DNA of 64,000 nt. It comes from Halorubellus sp. JP-L1. GTDB lineage: Archaea; Halobacteriota; Halobacteria; Halobacteriales; Natrialbaceae. The first letter of the stretch is position 1, and the number at the start of each line of letters is the position of its first letter. A program made the position numbers and the translations under genes. Location: assembly GCF_011440375.1 (NCBI RefSeq), contig NZ_JAAOIR010000002.1:868001-932000 (forward strand), given 5' to 3'. The notes beneath the pieces were generated by a model. The model ran no database searches and was not told the origin of the DNA. It saw only the letters and a list, made by a program, of their open reading frames with translations. This document shows, piece by piece, positions 45,531 through 54,133 of this stretch.

Positions 45531-46277
45531 TCAGACTGCGAGCGGGAGCGCCTCGGTGACTGCGCCGACGAGCATCTCCCAGACGGAGACCCCGAACCCG
45601 AGGGAGAGCGCGGTGTCGAACGCGAAGAACGCGAACACGGCCGCGCCGACGAAGTGGGCCTTCCGCACGTCGAAGCGATGCGAGAACGTGTGGAAGAAGT
45701 ACGCGTTCGCGAGACTCACGGGGACGATCGCGAGCATCTCGCCGACCCAGATGCCGGCGCGTGCGCCGTACTCCGCGGCGAGCGTGATCGTGATGATCTG
45801 GGTCTTGTCGCCGAACTCGCCGGTGAGCATCATCGCGAAGATGGGGACGAACCCGCCGAGGACGTTCGGGACGTCCCGACCGAACACCGTCGCGTCGTCG
45901 ACGTCACCCGCGAGCAGTCCGCCCGCCTCCTCGACGCTCGCGACGCCGCCGTCCGTCTCCGTGTCGACCGCGCCGTCACCGATGCCCTCGCCGGGCTCGG
46001 GCGCGGAGCGAGCGAGGAGGTACGCGAACACGAGGAACATCGTGCCCGTGAACACCTCCAGCCACGCGCCCGGCAGGACCGCTTGAATGAGCTGGCCGGC
46101 CTGGATCTCGACTATCGTCCAGAGCGCGAACGCGCTCCCGGCGGCCGCGACGACGACGAGCGGATTGTACCGCGTCGACAGCCCCGCGATGATGAACTGG
46201 ACCTTCTCGCCGGGCAGCACGGTCAGCTGCGCGATGGCGGCGATCGCGACGAGCTCCCAGAACGGCACGGCCGTCAC
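45531..46277 (-). CDS. GDT1/TMEM165 family (UPF0016) cation exporter
   Basis: 248 residues, GTG start overlapping the regulator's TGA. Six hydrophobic helices in two halves. The family motif E-x-G-D-(K/R)-(T/S) is intact in the second half ('TGEFGDKTQIITI'), but the first half reads 'LTVLPGEKVQF', lacking the Asp-Lys-Thr part. Known members export Mn2+ or Ca2+. The overlap with an MntR-type regulator supports manganese export, by inference. A 45-residue acidic loop joins the halves. Confidence 0.85.
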   Translation of the reverse strand: MTAVPFWELVAIAAIAQLTVLPGEKVQFIIAGLSTRYNPLVVVAAAGSAFALWTIVEIQAGQLIQAVLPGAWLEVFTGTMFLVFAYLLARSAPEPGEGIGDGAVDTETDGGVASVEEAGGLLAGDVDDATVFGRDVPNVLGGFVPIFAMMLTGEFGDKTQIITITLAAEYGARAGIWVGEMLAIVPVSLANAYFFHTFSHRFDVRKAHFVGAAVFAFFAFDTALSLGFGVSVWEMLVGAVTEALPLAV

Positions 46278-47032
46278 GCGTCCGGCACCTCCCCCACGTC
46301 GTCCGTGGCGTCGTCGGCGTCCTCGGTGGTGGTCTCGTCGACTTCCGTCTCCTCGTCGGCGTCGGCGTCGACGACAGTCGGCTCCCGGACTTCGATCGAC
46401 GCCGCGACCGCCTCCGGGAGGCTCTGCTCGGTGCCGTCGACGTCGACGGTCACCATCCCGAACGGCGCGACGGAGACGACGGCGACTATCGTCCCCGGCG
46501 TGAGTCCCGCGTCCTGGAGGTACCGGAGCTCCTCGTCGTCGCGGTCGCTCACGCGAGCGATCTCGACCTCGTCCCCGGCCTCGTGGTCCGCCAGACGCGT
46601 GTGCTCGCTCGCCTCCGGCTCGCTCAAGTCCGCGCCGGGGATCGGGTCGCCGTGGGGGTCGACGGTCGGCTCGTCGAGCGCGGCCGCGAGCCGTCGCTCG
46701 AACTCCTCGCTGATGTGGTGCTCGAGGACGTCAGCCTCGTCGTGAACCTCCGTCCAGTCGTACTCGAGGTGCTCCGTGAGGTACGTCTCCAGGAGGCGAT
46801 GATGCCGGAGGACCTCGAGCGCAACCGTCTTCCCCTCCTCGGTGAGCTCCACGCCCTTGTACTTCTCGCGGTCGACGAGCCCGCGATCCGCGAGCTTCTC
46901 CAGCATGCTCGTCACCGTCGGCGACGTCACGTCGAGGTGCTCCGCGATGGCGGACGTCCCCACCGGCGGTCCGTACTCGTCCTGTAGCTCGTAGATCGCC
47001 TTCAGGTAGTCCTCCATCACGTCGCTGAGCAT
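46274..47032 (-). CDS. Metal-dependent DtxR/MntR family repressor with FeoA domain
   Basis: 252 residues. The winged-helix DNA-binding domain spans about 1-65 ('VMEDYLKAIYELQDEYGPPV', 'SAIAEHLDVTSPTVTSMLEKL'). The metal-binding dimerisation domain follows ('HRLLETYLTEHL', 'DEADVLEHHISEEFERRL'), then an SH3-like FeoA domain about 150-220 ('ISDRDDE' type turn, 'LTPGTIVAVVSVAPFGMVTV'). An acidic tail ends the protein. A perfect palindrome lies in its promoter, so it probably represses itself and the overlapping exporter gene according to Mn or Fe level. Confidence 0.9.
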   Translation of the reverse strand: MLSDVMEDYLKAIYELQDEYGPPVGTSAIAEHLDVTSPTVTSMLEKLADRGLVDREKYKGVELTEEGKTVALEVLRHHRLLETYLTEHLEYDWTEVHDEADVLEHHISEEFERRLAAALDEPTVDPHGDPIPGADLSEPEASEHTRLADHEAGDEVEIARVSDRDDEELRYLQDAGLTPGTIVAVVSVAPFGMVTVDVDGTEQSLPEAVAASIEVREPTVVDADADEETEVDETTTEDADDATDDVGEVPDA

Positions 47033-47046
47033 GACTCCTACACGAG

Positions 47047-47062
47047 ATTAGATGCGTCTAAT
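47047..47062 (-). promoter_or_regulatory. Candidate DtxR/MntR operator
   Basis: Perfect palindrome ATTAGA-TGCG-TCTAAT between the TATA-like box (47064-47070) and the start codon at 47032. It resembles the TTAGG-n-CCTAA pattern of DtxR-family sites. Its place over the likely transcription start suits autorepression. Confidence 0.65.
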
Positions 47063-47063
47063 G

Positions 47064-47070
47064 TAAAAAA
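47064..47070 (-). promoter_or_regulatory. TATA-like box for the MntR-type regulator
   Basis: Gene-sense CCTTTTTTACA, about 35 bases before ATG 47032 and adjoining the palindrome. Confidence 0.55.
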
Positions 47071-47132
47071 GGAACGCTAGCGAACCCTCGAAGTCACCGG
47101 CGTCGAAGCCGGCGGATGCGGAGTCGACGGTC

Positions 47133-47528
47133 TCAGATGTCCTCGTCGAGGATCTCGCCGACCGCGAAGTTCGACTTCACTTCGGTGATCTCCACCTTCA
47201 CGCGCTCGCCGACGTCCGCCCCGGGCACGATGATGACGTACCCGCGTTCGACGCGCGCGATGCCGTCGCCTTGCTTCCCGATGTCCTCGATCTCCACGTA
47301 CCGCGTCTCCCCGCGCTCGACTGGCGGCTGGGGCTCCGACGGGGCCGTTTCCGGGCCGTCGTCGCTCGACGTGGCGCGCTCGCGCTGGATGAGCGCCACT
47401 CGGTACGTCTCGCCGGGGTCGACCGTCCCCCGCTCTACCTCTCGCTTCGGGATCTCGACCGTATATGAGTCGCCGTCGTCGGTCACTTCGGCGCTGAACA
47501 GACACAGGAGCTTATCAGAGATTTCCAC
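47133..47528 (-). CDS. TRAM domain protein
   Basis: 131 residues, GTG start at 47528. The C-terminal TRAM domain (about 70-131: 'VEIEDIGKQGDGIARVERGY', 'GADVGERVKVEITEVKSNFA') is a small RNA-binding beta barrel. The N-terminal half ('YTVEIPKREVERGTVDPGET') is a separate strand-rich segment joined by a Pro/Ser linker. Haloarchaea carry several such small TRAM proteins, thought to act in RNA handling, for example as RNA chaperones. Confidence 0.9.
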   Translation of the reverse strand: MEISDKLLCLFSAEVTDDGDSYTVEIPKREVERGTVDPGETYRVALIQRERATSSDDGPETAPSEPQPPVERGETRYVEIEDIGKQGDGIARVERGYVIIVPGADVGERVKVEITEVKSNFAVGEILDEDI

Positions 47529-47673
47529 AATGAACCCTCGGCCGGACCTGCGTCCGGCGACACCTTAGAACTACCGCCAACGACCGCGGAATATGGCACG
47601 CGAGCCAGCGGCGACGGCCGTCCCGCCCCAGCGTCCCGGCGCCTCACCTGACGTCGACCTCGTCACCGCGCAG

Positions 47674-49431
47674 TCACGGCGACCCGCTCGATTCCGACCG
47701 CGACGTCGTCGCGAACCCCTCGAGGCCGACGTCGGCGTCGACGGGCAGGTCCGCGGTCGATTCGTACGGTCGGTTCACGAGGACGTCCCCCGCCGTCCCC
47801 GAGCCGATGCCGGGGATCGCGGTCAGCTCGTCCATGCTCGCCGCGTTCACGTCCAGGGGGTAGGGGACGCCCGTCACGGACCGGTAGCCGTGGTCGACGA
47901 TCGCGACGTCCGCGACCCGACCGAGTTCGCGCTCGCCCGGAATCCCGACGAGGAGCGGGTACGTGCCGAGCTGGCGACCGAACGTCCGACCGTCCTGATG
48001 GTACTCGAAGTGGACGTCCGGCAGGACCGTGCCGACGGGCGCGACGCGCTGGAGCATCGGGTTGTCGACGGTTTCGCGGACTTCGCGCTTGTACGCCTTG
48101 AACTGGCGCTTGTGGTCGAGCGCGATGCTCGCACCCGTCTCCGCCATGTCCGTTCCCTCGAACGCCATCACTTGCCGGATGTTCACGCGCCGCAGCATCA
48201 GGCCCTCATCTAGCACGCGCTCGAGGAACTGCTTGTTCAGCTCGTAGGTCTCCTCGGTCTCGCCGTCCAGCCCGTGCAGGAGGTTGATGCCGGGAAGGAG
48301 CTTCGGGAGCCGCGGACTCCTCGCGCCAGCCGCGTCCGCGCCGGTCGCGACGTCCGTCGACGGCCCCGTCCCGGGTTCCTTGCCGGGCCGCCAGCCCGCT
48401 TCCTCGTTCACGATCTCGACCGCCCGGAAGCACTCCTCGGCGGTGACGTTCAGCTCGTTGGCCTCCTGGACCACGGGGTCCGCGGACTCCAGTCCGAACG
48501 CGGCCGTGTCGCCGGGCGTGTTGTACTTCGCGATCGTCCGGATGCCCTCCCTGGCCAGCTCCGGCCACTTCACGACCGTGATCGGGTTCATGTTGTCCAG
48601 ATGCAGCGTCTCCAGGTCGGGCGCGACCTCGCGGATGCCCGCGTAGAGCTGCTCCAGAGCGGCCGGATTCGGTTTCTCGCCGTCGCCGCCGTACGCGAGG
48701 ATGTCAGCCTGCCGACCGATACGGAAGTGCGCGACGCCGCGGTCGCTGAGCGCGTCGACCTCGCTCACGACGCTCGGCGGCGTCCGGAAGTCCGGGTCGC
48801 CGTACATCGGTTCCGTGCAGAACGAACACCGGTACGCACACCCTCTGGAGGTCTCGAGTTCGGCGATGAGGTAGTGAGGGTGGTTCGGGTGCTGTTCGAC
48901 GACGAACGCGCCCATGCTCGCCCACCGGTCGACCTCCGCGACGTCCCGGTAGCGGTCGTTGAACCCCTCCAGCCCACTCCGGACGAGGTCGTGCGCGGCC
49001 GCCTCGACGTCCGCCATCGCGAGGAAGTCGAAGTCGAGGTTCTTGCGCTCGGTCTCGGTCGCCCCCGCGTTCTCCTCGCCGACGCCGAACCGGACCGGCC
49101 CGCCCATCACGCTCGTCCCGTTCGCGGTCCACGCCAGCTCGCGGACCTCGTCCGGTTCCGCGGGCGTCCCACCGACGTACTTCCCGGGAACCGTCATCCC
49201 GCCGATGTACACCATGAGGTCGGCTTCCTCGACGTCCAGCCACTTCGAGCGGTCCTCGCGCAACTCGTCGATCGTGTGGTACGTAATCTGCTCCTCTGGC
49301 ACCCCGGCGTCGACGAGCGCGCCGGCGGTGTAGCGCGGGTACGTCGAGACGTACGGCGGCACCCCGAAGTGCGCCGGTTCGTCGACGTAGCCGTCCACGA
49401 GCGTGACGTCGACGGTCTCGGGGTCAGTCAT
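47674..49431 (-). CDS. Radical SAM protein with C-terminal helix-hairpin-helix
   Basis: 585 residues. An N-terminal B12-binding-like alpha/beta domain (about 1-180: 'VDVTLVDGYVDEPAHFG', 'DLMVYIGGMTVPGKY') precedes the radical SAM core with Cys198, Cys202 and Cys205 ('SRGCAYRCSFC'). After the core, a helix-hairpin-helix segment lies near 535-560 ('AASMDELTAIPGIGSGTAGD'). A Gly/Ala-rich insertion ('PSTDVATGADAAGARSP') occurs near residue 370. This family is conserved in haloarchaea and some methanogens, with no known reaction; the HhH suggests action on a nucleic acid. Confidence 0.88.
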   Translation of the reverse strand: MTDPETVDVTLVDGYVDEPAHFGVPPYVSTYPRYTAGALVDAGVPEEQITYHTIDELREDRSKWLDVEEADLMVYIGGMTVPGKYVGGTPAEPDEVRELAWTANGTSVMGGPVRFGVGEENAGATETERKNLDFDFLAMADVEAAAHDLVRSGLEGFNDRYRDVAEVDRWASMGAFVVEQHPNHPHYLIAELETSRGCAYRCSFCTEPMYGDPDFRTPPSVVSEVDALSDRGVAHFRIGRQADILAYGGDGEKPNPAALEQLYAGIREVAPDLETLHLDNMNPITVVKWPELAREGIRTIAKYNTPGDTAAFGLESADPVVQEANELNVTAEECFRAVEIVNEEAGWRPGKEPGTGPSTDVATGADAAGARSPRLPKLLPGINLLHGLDGETEETYELNKQFLERVLDEGLMLRRVNIRQVMAFEGTDMAETGASIALDHKRQFKAYKREVRETVDNPMLQRVAPVGTVLPDVHFEYHQDGRTFGRQLGTYPLLVGIPGERELGRVADVAIVDHGYRSVTGVPYPLDVNAASMDELTAIPGIGSGTAGDVLVNRPYESTADLPVDADVGLEGFATTSRSESSGSP

Positions 49432-49589
49432 ACGCCGTGATTGACGCCCGAGCGGTAAAACGCGTGCGGAACCGCTCGGTCAGTCGCGGACGGCACGATT
49501 CGCTCGTCGCTGCCCGAAGACGCTCCGTCCGTTCGTGGCCGACTTCCCTCTCCGAAAGCCCCTTTCCGGTCGCCTGCGTACGTTACGGT

Positions 49590-49748
49590 ATGCCCGCCAC
49601 GAAGGAGGTCCGTTGCACGAGTCGATCGTGTGACCTCGACATGTTCGAGAACCACTACACGTACGACATCGCCGACGACCACAGCGTCGCGGACCTGTCG
49701 TGCCCGCTCTGCGGCGGGACCGACTGCCTGGAGGAGATCGAGGTATGA
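49590..49748 (+). CDS. Very small zinc-finger-like protein
   Basis: 52 residues from ATG 49590 ('MPATKEVRCTSRSCDLDMFE'). Two cysteine pairs, CTSRSC (9 and 14) and CPLCGGTDC (near 38-46), could bind one zinc ion. 'MFENHYTYDIADDHSVADL' lies between. The stop overlaps the Hsp20 start (ATGA), so the two are translationally coupled. Function unknown. Confidence 0.8.
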   Translation: MPATKEVRCTSRSCDLDMFENHYTYDIADDHSVADLSCPLCGGTDCLEEIEV

Positions 49749-50368
49749 ACTTCGGCGAGGTCGGGCGCTCGGTCGGGAACCGCGTCCTCGAGACGGTCGG
49801 GCGAGCCGCGAGTCGCGTCCAGGAGAGCCGCGGGCTGTCCACGGACGTCCTGGAGAGCGACGACGCCTACCTCGTGGTGTTCGACGCGCCGGGCGCGACG
49901 CAGACGGACGTCCAGGTGCGGTACGCGGACGACGCGATCGAAGTCCGCATCGACCGGTTCCGCGAGTTCTACGACGACTACGACATGCGCATCCCCGGCC
50001 GCGGCATGAGCCTCGACGGCCGCGCGGAACTGCCCGCGGACGCGCTCGTCGACCCGGAGTCCGCGAACGCCACGCTGCGCGCGAACGGCACGCTCGAGGT
50101 CGTCGTCCCGAAGCGCGAACCAACCGAATCCGATGCGAGCGCCGGAACCGTCGAGATCTCGACGCCCGACGACGACGAGGGCGACGACGAGCAAGCGGAC
50201 GGCGACGCGGCGGACGAACACGAGGACGCCGTGGAGTTCAGCGACGAGGACGAGGACGTCCACGTCGGCGACGACACCGACCCGCTCGAGTCGGGGACGG
50301 GGGAGGACCCCGGGGACTTCGACGTCGAGGACGCGGACGACGCCGACGACGTCGACGACGAGCGGTAG
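49745..50368 (+). CDS. Hsp20/alpha-crystallin family small heat-shock protein
   Basis: 207 residues. The alpha-crystallin domain covers about 30-125: 'DVLESDDAYLVVFDAPGATQ', 'VRYADDAIEVRIDRFREFYD', and ending 'ANATLRANGTLEVVVPKRE', which holds the G-x-L-type motif. The last 80 residues are an extremely acidic tail (Asp/Glu-rich, 'DDDEGDDEQADGDAADEHED'), unlike bacterial homologues, which end in an I-x-I motif that is not seen here. It presumably holds unfolding proteins in solution. Confidence 0.85.
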   Translation: MNFGEVGRSVGNRVLETVGRAASRVQESRGLSTDVLESDDAYLVVFDAPGATQTDVQVRYADDAIEVRIDRFREFYDDYDMRIPGRGMSLDGRAELPADALVDPESANATLRANGTLEVVVPKREPTESDASAGTVEISTPDDDEGDDEQADGDAADEHEDAVEFSDEDEDVHVGDDTDPLESGTGEDPGDFDVEDADDADDVDDER

Positions 50369-50416
50369 GCGCACGGCGACCGCCCGGTCGACGAGAGCGC
50401 GGGCGAACGATTCTGG

Positions 50417-51550
50417 CTATCGGTCGTCGACGAGCATGCCTTCGACGACGTCGAACTCCTCGTCGCCGTCGAATCGCGTGGGGTCGAAGGCATCGATGCC
50501 GTCGTCTTCGCCGAGGACCTGTTCTGCGAGCGTCTCCCCGAGTGCGGGAGCGCGCATGAAGCCGTGGCCCTGGAAGCCGGTACCGACGTAGACGTTCTCG
50601 GCGAGTTCGCCGACGAGCGGGTCGCGGTCCGGCGTGGCCGTGCACAGTCCGGCCCAGGCTTCCGTGATGCGAGCATCCTCAACGTCGGGTGCGCGCGCCG
50701 TTGCGCGCTCCCGGAGGGACTCGGCGAACCCATCGTTCGCCTCGCGGTCGTACGCGTCCGGATCGGCCTCGCGCTCCTCCGTGCCGTTCCCCGCGAGCAC
50801 GCCGTCGGCGTGCGGCCGCAAGTAGAAGCCGTCCGTCGCGTCGTACACCATCGGGCCGTCGTACGCGGTCGCGTACGTCGCCGCCTGCACGCGATACGGC
50901 TTCGTCGCGATCTCGAACCCGGCCCCCGCGAGCACCTGCTTCGTGTGCGCGCCCGTCGCGACGACGACGTCGTCGAAACGCTCGCCGTTCACGCGTAGCG
51001 GGTCGACGGCGACCGAGGCCGGTTCGTCCTGGCGCAGCGTCGCGCCCTGGCGCTTCGCGAGCACCGCGAGCGTCCGCGCGTACGACCGCGGGGTCGTGTA
51101 CCCGGCTGCGCCAGCGACCGCGGCGACCGCGACGTCGTCGCTCGTCAGGCTCGGGAACCGCTGCGCGAACTCGTCGCGCTCCATCCGGACCGCCGTCACG
51201 CCGTTGGCTTGCATTCGCGGAAGCTGCTCGCGGATGGCGCGCTCGCGGTCGGCGTCGCCCTCGCGCGCGAGCCACACGTACGGCGACTCGTGGAACTCGA
51301 ACTCGCCGGTCTCGTCGAACGTCCGGAACCGCTCGATCGCGCGCGCTCCGACCTCGGCGTCGACGTCCTCCGCGAACGCGTCGTAGCAGACGCCCGCCGC
51401 GCGGCCCGTCGACCCGTCCGCGACCGACCCCGCTTCGAACAGCGTCACCGAGACGTCTCCGCCGTCGGCGTCCTCGCCAGCGAACGCCAGGTCGAACGCG
51501 ACCGTCGTCCCGAGCGCGCCCGCGCCGAGGACCGCGACGTCGCGCGTCAC
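50417..51550 (-). CDS. FAD-dependent oxidoreductase (DAO family)
   Basis: 377 residues with the N-terminal FAD motif 'VAVLGAGALGTTVAFDLAFA' and 'STGRAAGVCYDAFAEDV'. 'DDVVVATGAHTKQVLA' and the C-terminal 'AWAGLCTATPDRDPLVGELA...GTGFQGHGFMRAPALG' are typical of glycine oxidase, sarcosine oxidase and D-amino acid dehydrogenase relatives. The substrate is not determined. It lies 40 bases after the creatininase-family gene, so the two are probably co-transcribed. Confidence 0.88.
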   Translation of the reverse strand: MTRDVAVLGAGALGTTVAFDLAFAGEDADGGDVSVTLFEAGSVADGSTGRAAGVCYDAFAEDVDAEVGARAIERFRTFDETGEFEFHESPYVWLAREGDADRERAIREQLPRMQANGVTAVRMERDEFAQRFPSLTSDDVAVAAVAGAAGYTTPRSYARTLAVLAKRQGATLRQDEPASVAVDPLRVNGERFDDVVVATGAHTKQVLAGAGFEIATKPYRVQAATYATAYDGPMVYDATDGFYLRPHADGVLAGNGTEEREADPDAYDREANDGFAESLRERATARAPDVEDARITEAWAGLCTATPDRDPLVGELAENVYVGTGFQGHGFMRAPALGETLAEQVLGEDDGIDAFDPTRFDGDEEFDVVEGMLVDDR

Positions 51551-51590
51551 CGCACCCGCACCCCCGGCGGCGCTCGCGCTCGCTCGGGCG

Positions 51591-52352
51591 TCATCGGTGC
51601 GCCTCCGGTCGCAGGTCCGCGTACGGCTGCGCCGCGAGCCAGTCCACGAGCGCGCCGAGTTCGCTCGTCGCCTTCTCGAACAGGCGCTCGCCGGCCTCGA
51701 CGCTCCCCTTCGTCGGTTCGCCGACCGCGCCCGAGTTCGAGAAGTCAGCGGCGTCGAACCCGACCGGGGCGCCGTGCACGGACTCGCCCCACGCGTCCGA
51801 CGCGCCCGCCTCGGCGTCCTCGAGCGCGCCCTCGCGGACGTGCTCGGTCAAGTAGAGCATCATGCTCGTCTCCATCGCGTCCGCGTGCGTGATGCCATCG
51901 ACGTCGAACAGCTCGCTCTCGAGACCCTCCAGGTTCGACCACCAGTTCCACGGCGTCGCGAACGCGACGTCGCGCTCGCGGAGCCGTCGGGAAGCACGCG
52001 TCAACGCGTCGGTGTTCCCGCCGTGGCCGTTCGCGAACACGGCCTTCCGGACGCCGTGCTCGGCGAGGCTCGCGACGACGTCGTGCGCGTAGTCCTCGAA
52101 CGTCTCCGGCGTCACCGACAGCGTCCCGTGGAACTGCCGGTGATGCGAGCTCACGCCCACCGGGATCGGTGGCGCGAGCGCCACGTCGTCGCGGTCCGCG
52201 ACCGCGCTCGCCACCTCGGTCGCCGAGTACAGGTCGGTGCCAAGCGGGAGCGCGGGCCCGTGCTGTTCGACGCTCCCCGTCGGTACGACCGCGACCTCGA
52301 CGTCGTCGAGCGCGTCCGCGGCCGTCGTCGTCGTGTGCGTCGCGAGTTCCAT
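51591..52352 (-). CDS. Creatininase family amidohydrolase
   Basis: 253 residues. Metal-binding motifs: 'PTGSVEQHGPALPLGTD' (Glu, His, Asp), 'SSHHRQFHGTLSV' and 'FANGHGGNTDAL', with a further Glu in 'THADAMETSMMLYL'. The family includes creatininase, mycofactocin maturase and the archaeal ArfB deformylase of riboflavin and F420 synthesis. ArfB is a serious alternative in an archaeon, but the pairing with a DAO oxidase may point to amine or amide degradation. Confidence 0.88.
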   Translation of the reverse strand: MELATHTTTTAADALDDVEVAVVPTGSVEQHGPALPLGTDLYSATEVASAVADRDDVALAPPIPVGVSSHHRQFHGTLSVTPETFEDYAHDVVASLAEHGVRKAVFANGHGGNTDALTRASRRLRERDVAFATPWNWWSNLEGLESELFDVDGITHADAMETSMMLYLTEHVREGALEDAEAGASDAWGESVHGAPVGFDAADFSNSGAVGEPTKGSVEAGERLFEKATSELGALVDWLAAQPYADLRPEAHR

Positions 52353-52449
52353 ACCCGCCCCTGGGAGAGCTGGTGCCGAAAAACGCTCGGTGTCGCCGCG
52401 CCAGCGCCGCCGGGAGCGGTGCGACGCAACCTCGACGACGCGTCCGCGG

Positions 52450-53265
52450 TTACGCGAGCGCGGCGTCGAGGCCGCGAGCGGGGTAGGCGACGACGTGGTC
52501 GACGCCGACGTCGTGGAGGCCGGCGACCTGCTCGCGGACCGTCGCGACGTCGCCGACGAGTGCGTAGTCCCTCACCGCCTTCGAGAGCACGTCGCGAGCG
52601 CGCCCGGTCGCGGACGCGTCCGTGGCGACGGACTCGCCGTCGGCGGCGGCGTCGGGGAGCGCCCGGCGGACGGGGCCGCGCCGCGCGGCGTAGGCGCCGA
52701 CTGCGTCGAGGACGTCGTCCTCGTCGTCGGTCAGCACGGTCGGTGCGTACACCGCCACCTCGCCGTCGAACCCGGCCGCGCGGAGCGCGCGGACGTCCCG
52801 GTGCGTGCTCCGCGAGAGGAGCTCGAACTGGGTCGCGCCCGTCGCGAGCGCCACGCGCTCGACCGCTTCAGTCCCCACCCACGCTTCGGGATGGCGCTGC
52901 ACGGCTTCGCCGAGTCGTGGCGCGACCGCGCGCGCCTGCTCGTCGTCGTCCAGGTACGCGCCGTGGCCGGCGACGAGCACCCGCCCGACGCCGGCCGGGA
53001 TGGCGTCGTCGAGCGAATCGTCGCCCGTCGGGTCGTAGCCCGTCGCGCGCACCGGCGTCGTCATCCGGAGCGTCTTCTCGGCCGCGAGCTCGCGGAGCGT
53101 CGCTCCGTTCGGGACGTGGTCGCGGCCCTCGTAGTCTATCGTCACGACGTCGACGTCGGCGGCGAGCGCTCGCGAGACGTCGCACTCGGCGGGCTTCAAC
53201 GCCAGCGCGTCCACGCCCGTCCGCGACAGCTGCGTCTCGCCAGTCGACTCCGTCACCGACATCAA
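52450..53265 (-). CDS. Luciferase-like (TIM-barrel) protein
   Basis: 271 residues. Its C-terminus, 'LSKAVRDYALVGDVATVREQ' followed by 'AGLHDVGVDHVVAYPARGLD', matches the end of F420- or FMN-dependent luciferase-like monooxygenases and methylene-tetrahydromethanopterin reductases. The N-terminal half ('ALAADVDVVTIDYEGRDHVP') is less conserved, and no cofactor residues are certain, so it may be a degenerate member. It lies 97 bases upstream of the creatininase gene. Confidence 0.6.
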   Translation of the reverse strand: MMSVTESTGETQLSRTGVDALALKPAECDVSRALAADVDVVTIDYEGRDHVPNGATLRELAAEKTLRMTTPVRATGYDPTGDDSLDDAIPAGVGRVLVAGHGAYLDDDEQARAVAPRLGEAVQRHPEAWVGTEAVERVALATGATQFELLSRSTHRDVRALRAAGFDGEVAVYAPTVLTDDEDDVLDAVGAYAARRGPVRRALPDAAADGESVATDASATGRARDVLSKAVRDYALVGDVATVREQVAGLHDVGVDHVVAYPARGLDAALA

Positions 53266-53458
53266 CGAACACCTCCAGCGTCGAGAATCGTTCTAGAACA
53301 GCTCGTGCGGAACTCGATCCATCGTCTGTGCGACCATGTTGACCGGGAAGTCATCGGTCCCAATAAGCGTGATGGACCGCGCGAAGAACTGCCGCACCGA
53401 CCTGCGAGTCCGCCCCCTCCCCATCGAGTTACGGACGCTCGGTGCGGCGCGCACGCCG

Positions 53459-54133
53459 TCACCCGAAGCTGGGGCGGTACGCGAGGAGGGCGACGGTGAC
53501 GACGAAGACGACAGTAGAGAGCCCGAGGGACTGGTCGGTGGTGGCGGCAGCGAGCGCGGAACCGCTGCCGGCGACGCCGGAGACGACGGCGGCGAGGACG
53601 GGCCACGAGCAGGAGACGCACGAGAGGAGGCCGAGGACGCCAGAGACGGCGGTGCGGGCGGCGTCGACGACGGTGGCGTAGACGAGGACCGCGAGCGTGG
53701 CGTACCCCAGGAGCTTGTAGGGAACGAGGACGACGGTGGCGAGCGCGCCCTCGTAGACGGCGGCGGGCCCGTAGCCGGGCGGGAGGCCGGTGGAGACGTA
53801 CCAGCCCGGAGAGCTCGTGCTTGGGTCGCCGAACGCGTACCCGGGGGCGAGAACCCCGCCGAAGTACGCGAGCACGAGGAGGTAGCCGGCGGCGATGGCG
53901 GTGGCGATCCAGCGACGTCGCCCGGACGCTTCGGGGACGTCGACGAGCCAGAGGCCGAGGATGGCGGCGTTCGCCCACGCGAAGGGATAGAGGAGCGCGA
54001 CCGGATCCGTGTACGACCCGGAGGCGTCCGCCAGGTAGAGCCCGAGGACGAGTGCTTCTGCGGTCAGGACGGCGACGCCGACGGAGAGCCCGCGAACGCC
54101 GGGAAGTCGCCGTGCCACGCGCTCGGGATTCAT
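53459..54133 (-). CDS. Membrane protein near cytochrome oxidase genes
   Basis: 224 residues with about six hydrophobic helices; the start ATG 54131-54133 lies next to the stop of the heme synthase fusion. 'GLLSCVSCSWPVLAAVVSG' with the CxxC motif in a helix is the most striking feature, and 'LAPGYAFGDPSTSSPGWYVS' forms an outer loop. The CxxC could bind copper or heme or act in thiol exchange for oxidase assembly; this is only inferred from position. Confidence 0.75.
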   Translation of the reverse strand: MNPERVARRLPGVRGLSVGVAVLTAEALVLGLYLADASGSYTDPVALLYPFAWANAAILGLWLVDVPEASGRRRWIATAIAAGYLLVLAYFGGVLAPGYAFGDPSTSSPGWYVSTGLPPGYGPAAVYEGALATVVLVPYKLLGYATLAVLVYATVVDAARTAVSGVLGLLSCVSCSWPVLAAVVSGVAGSGSALAAATTDQSLGLSTVVFVVTVALLAYRPSFG

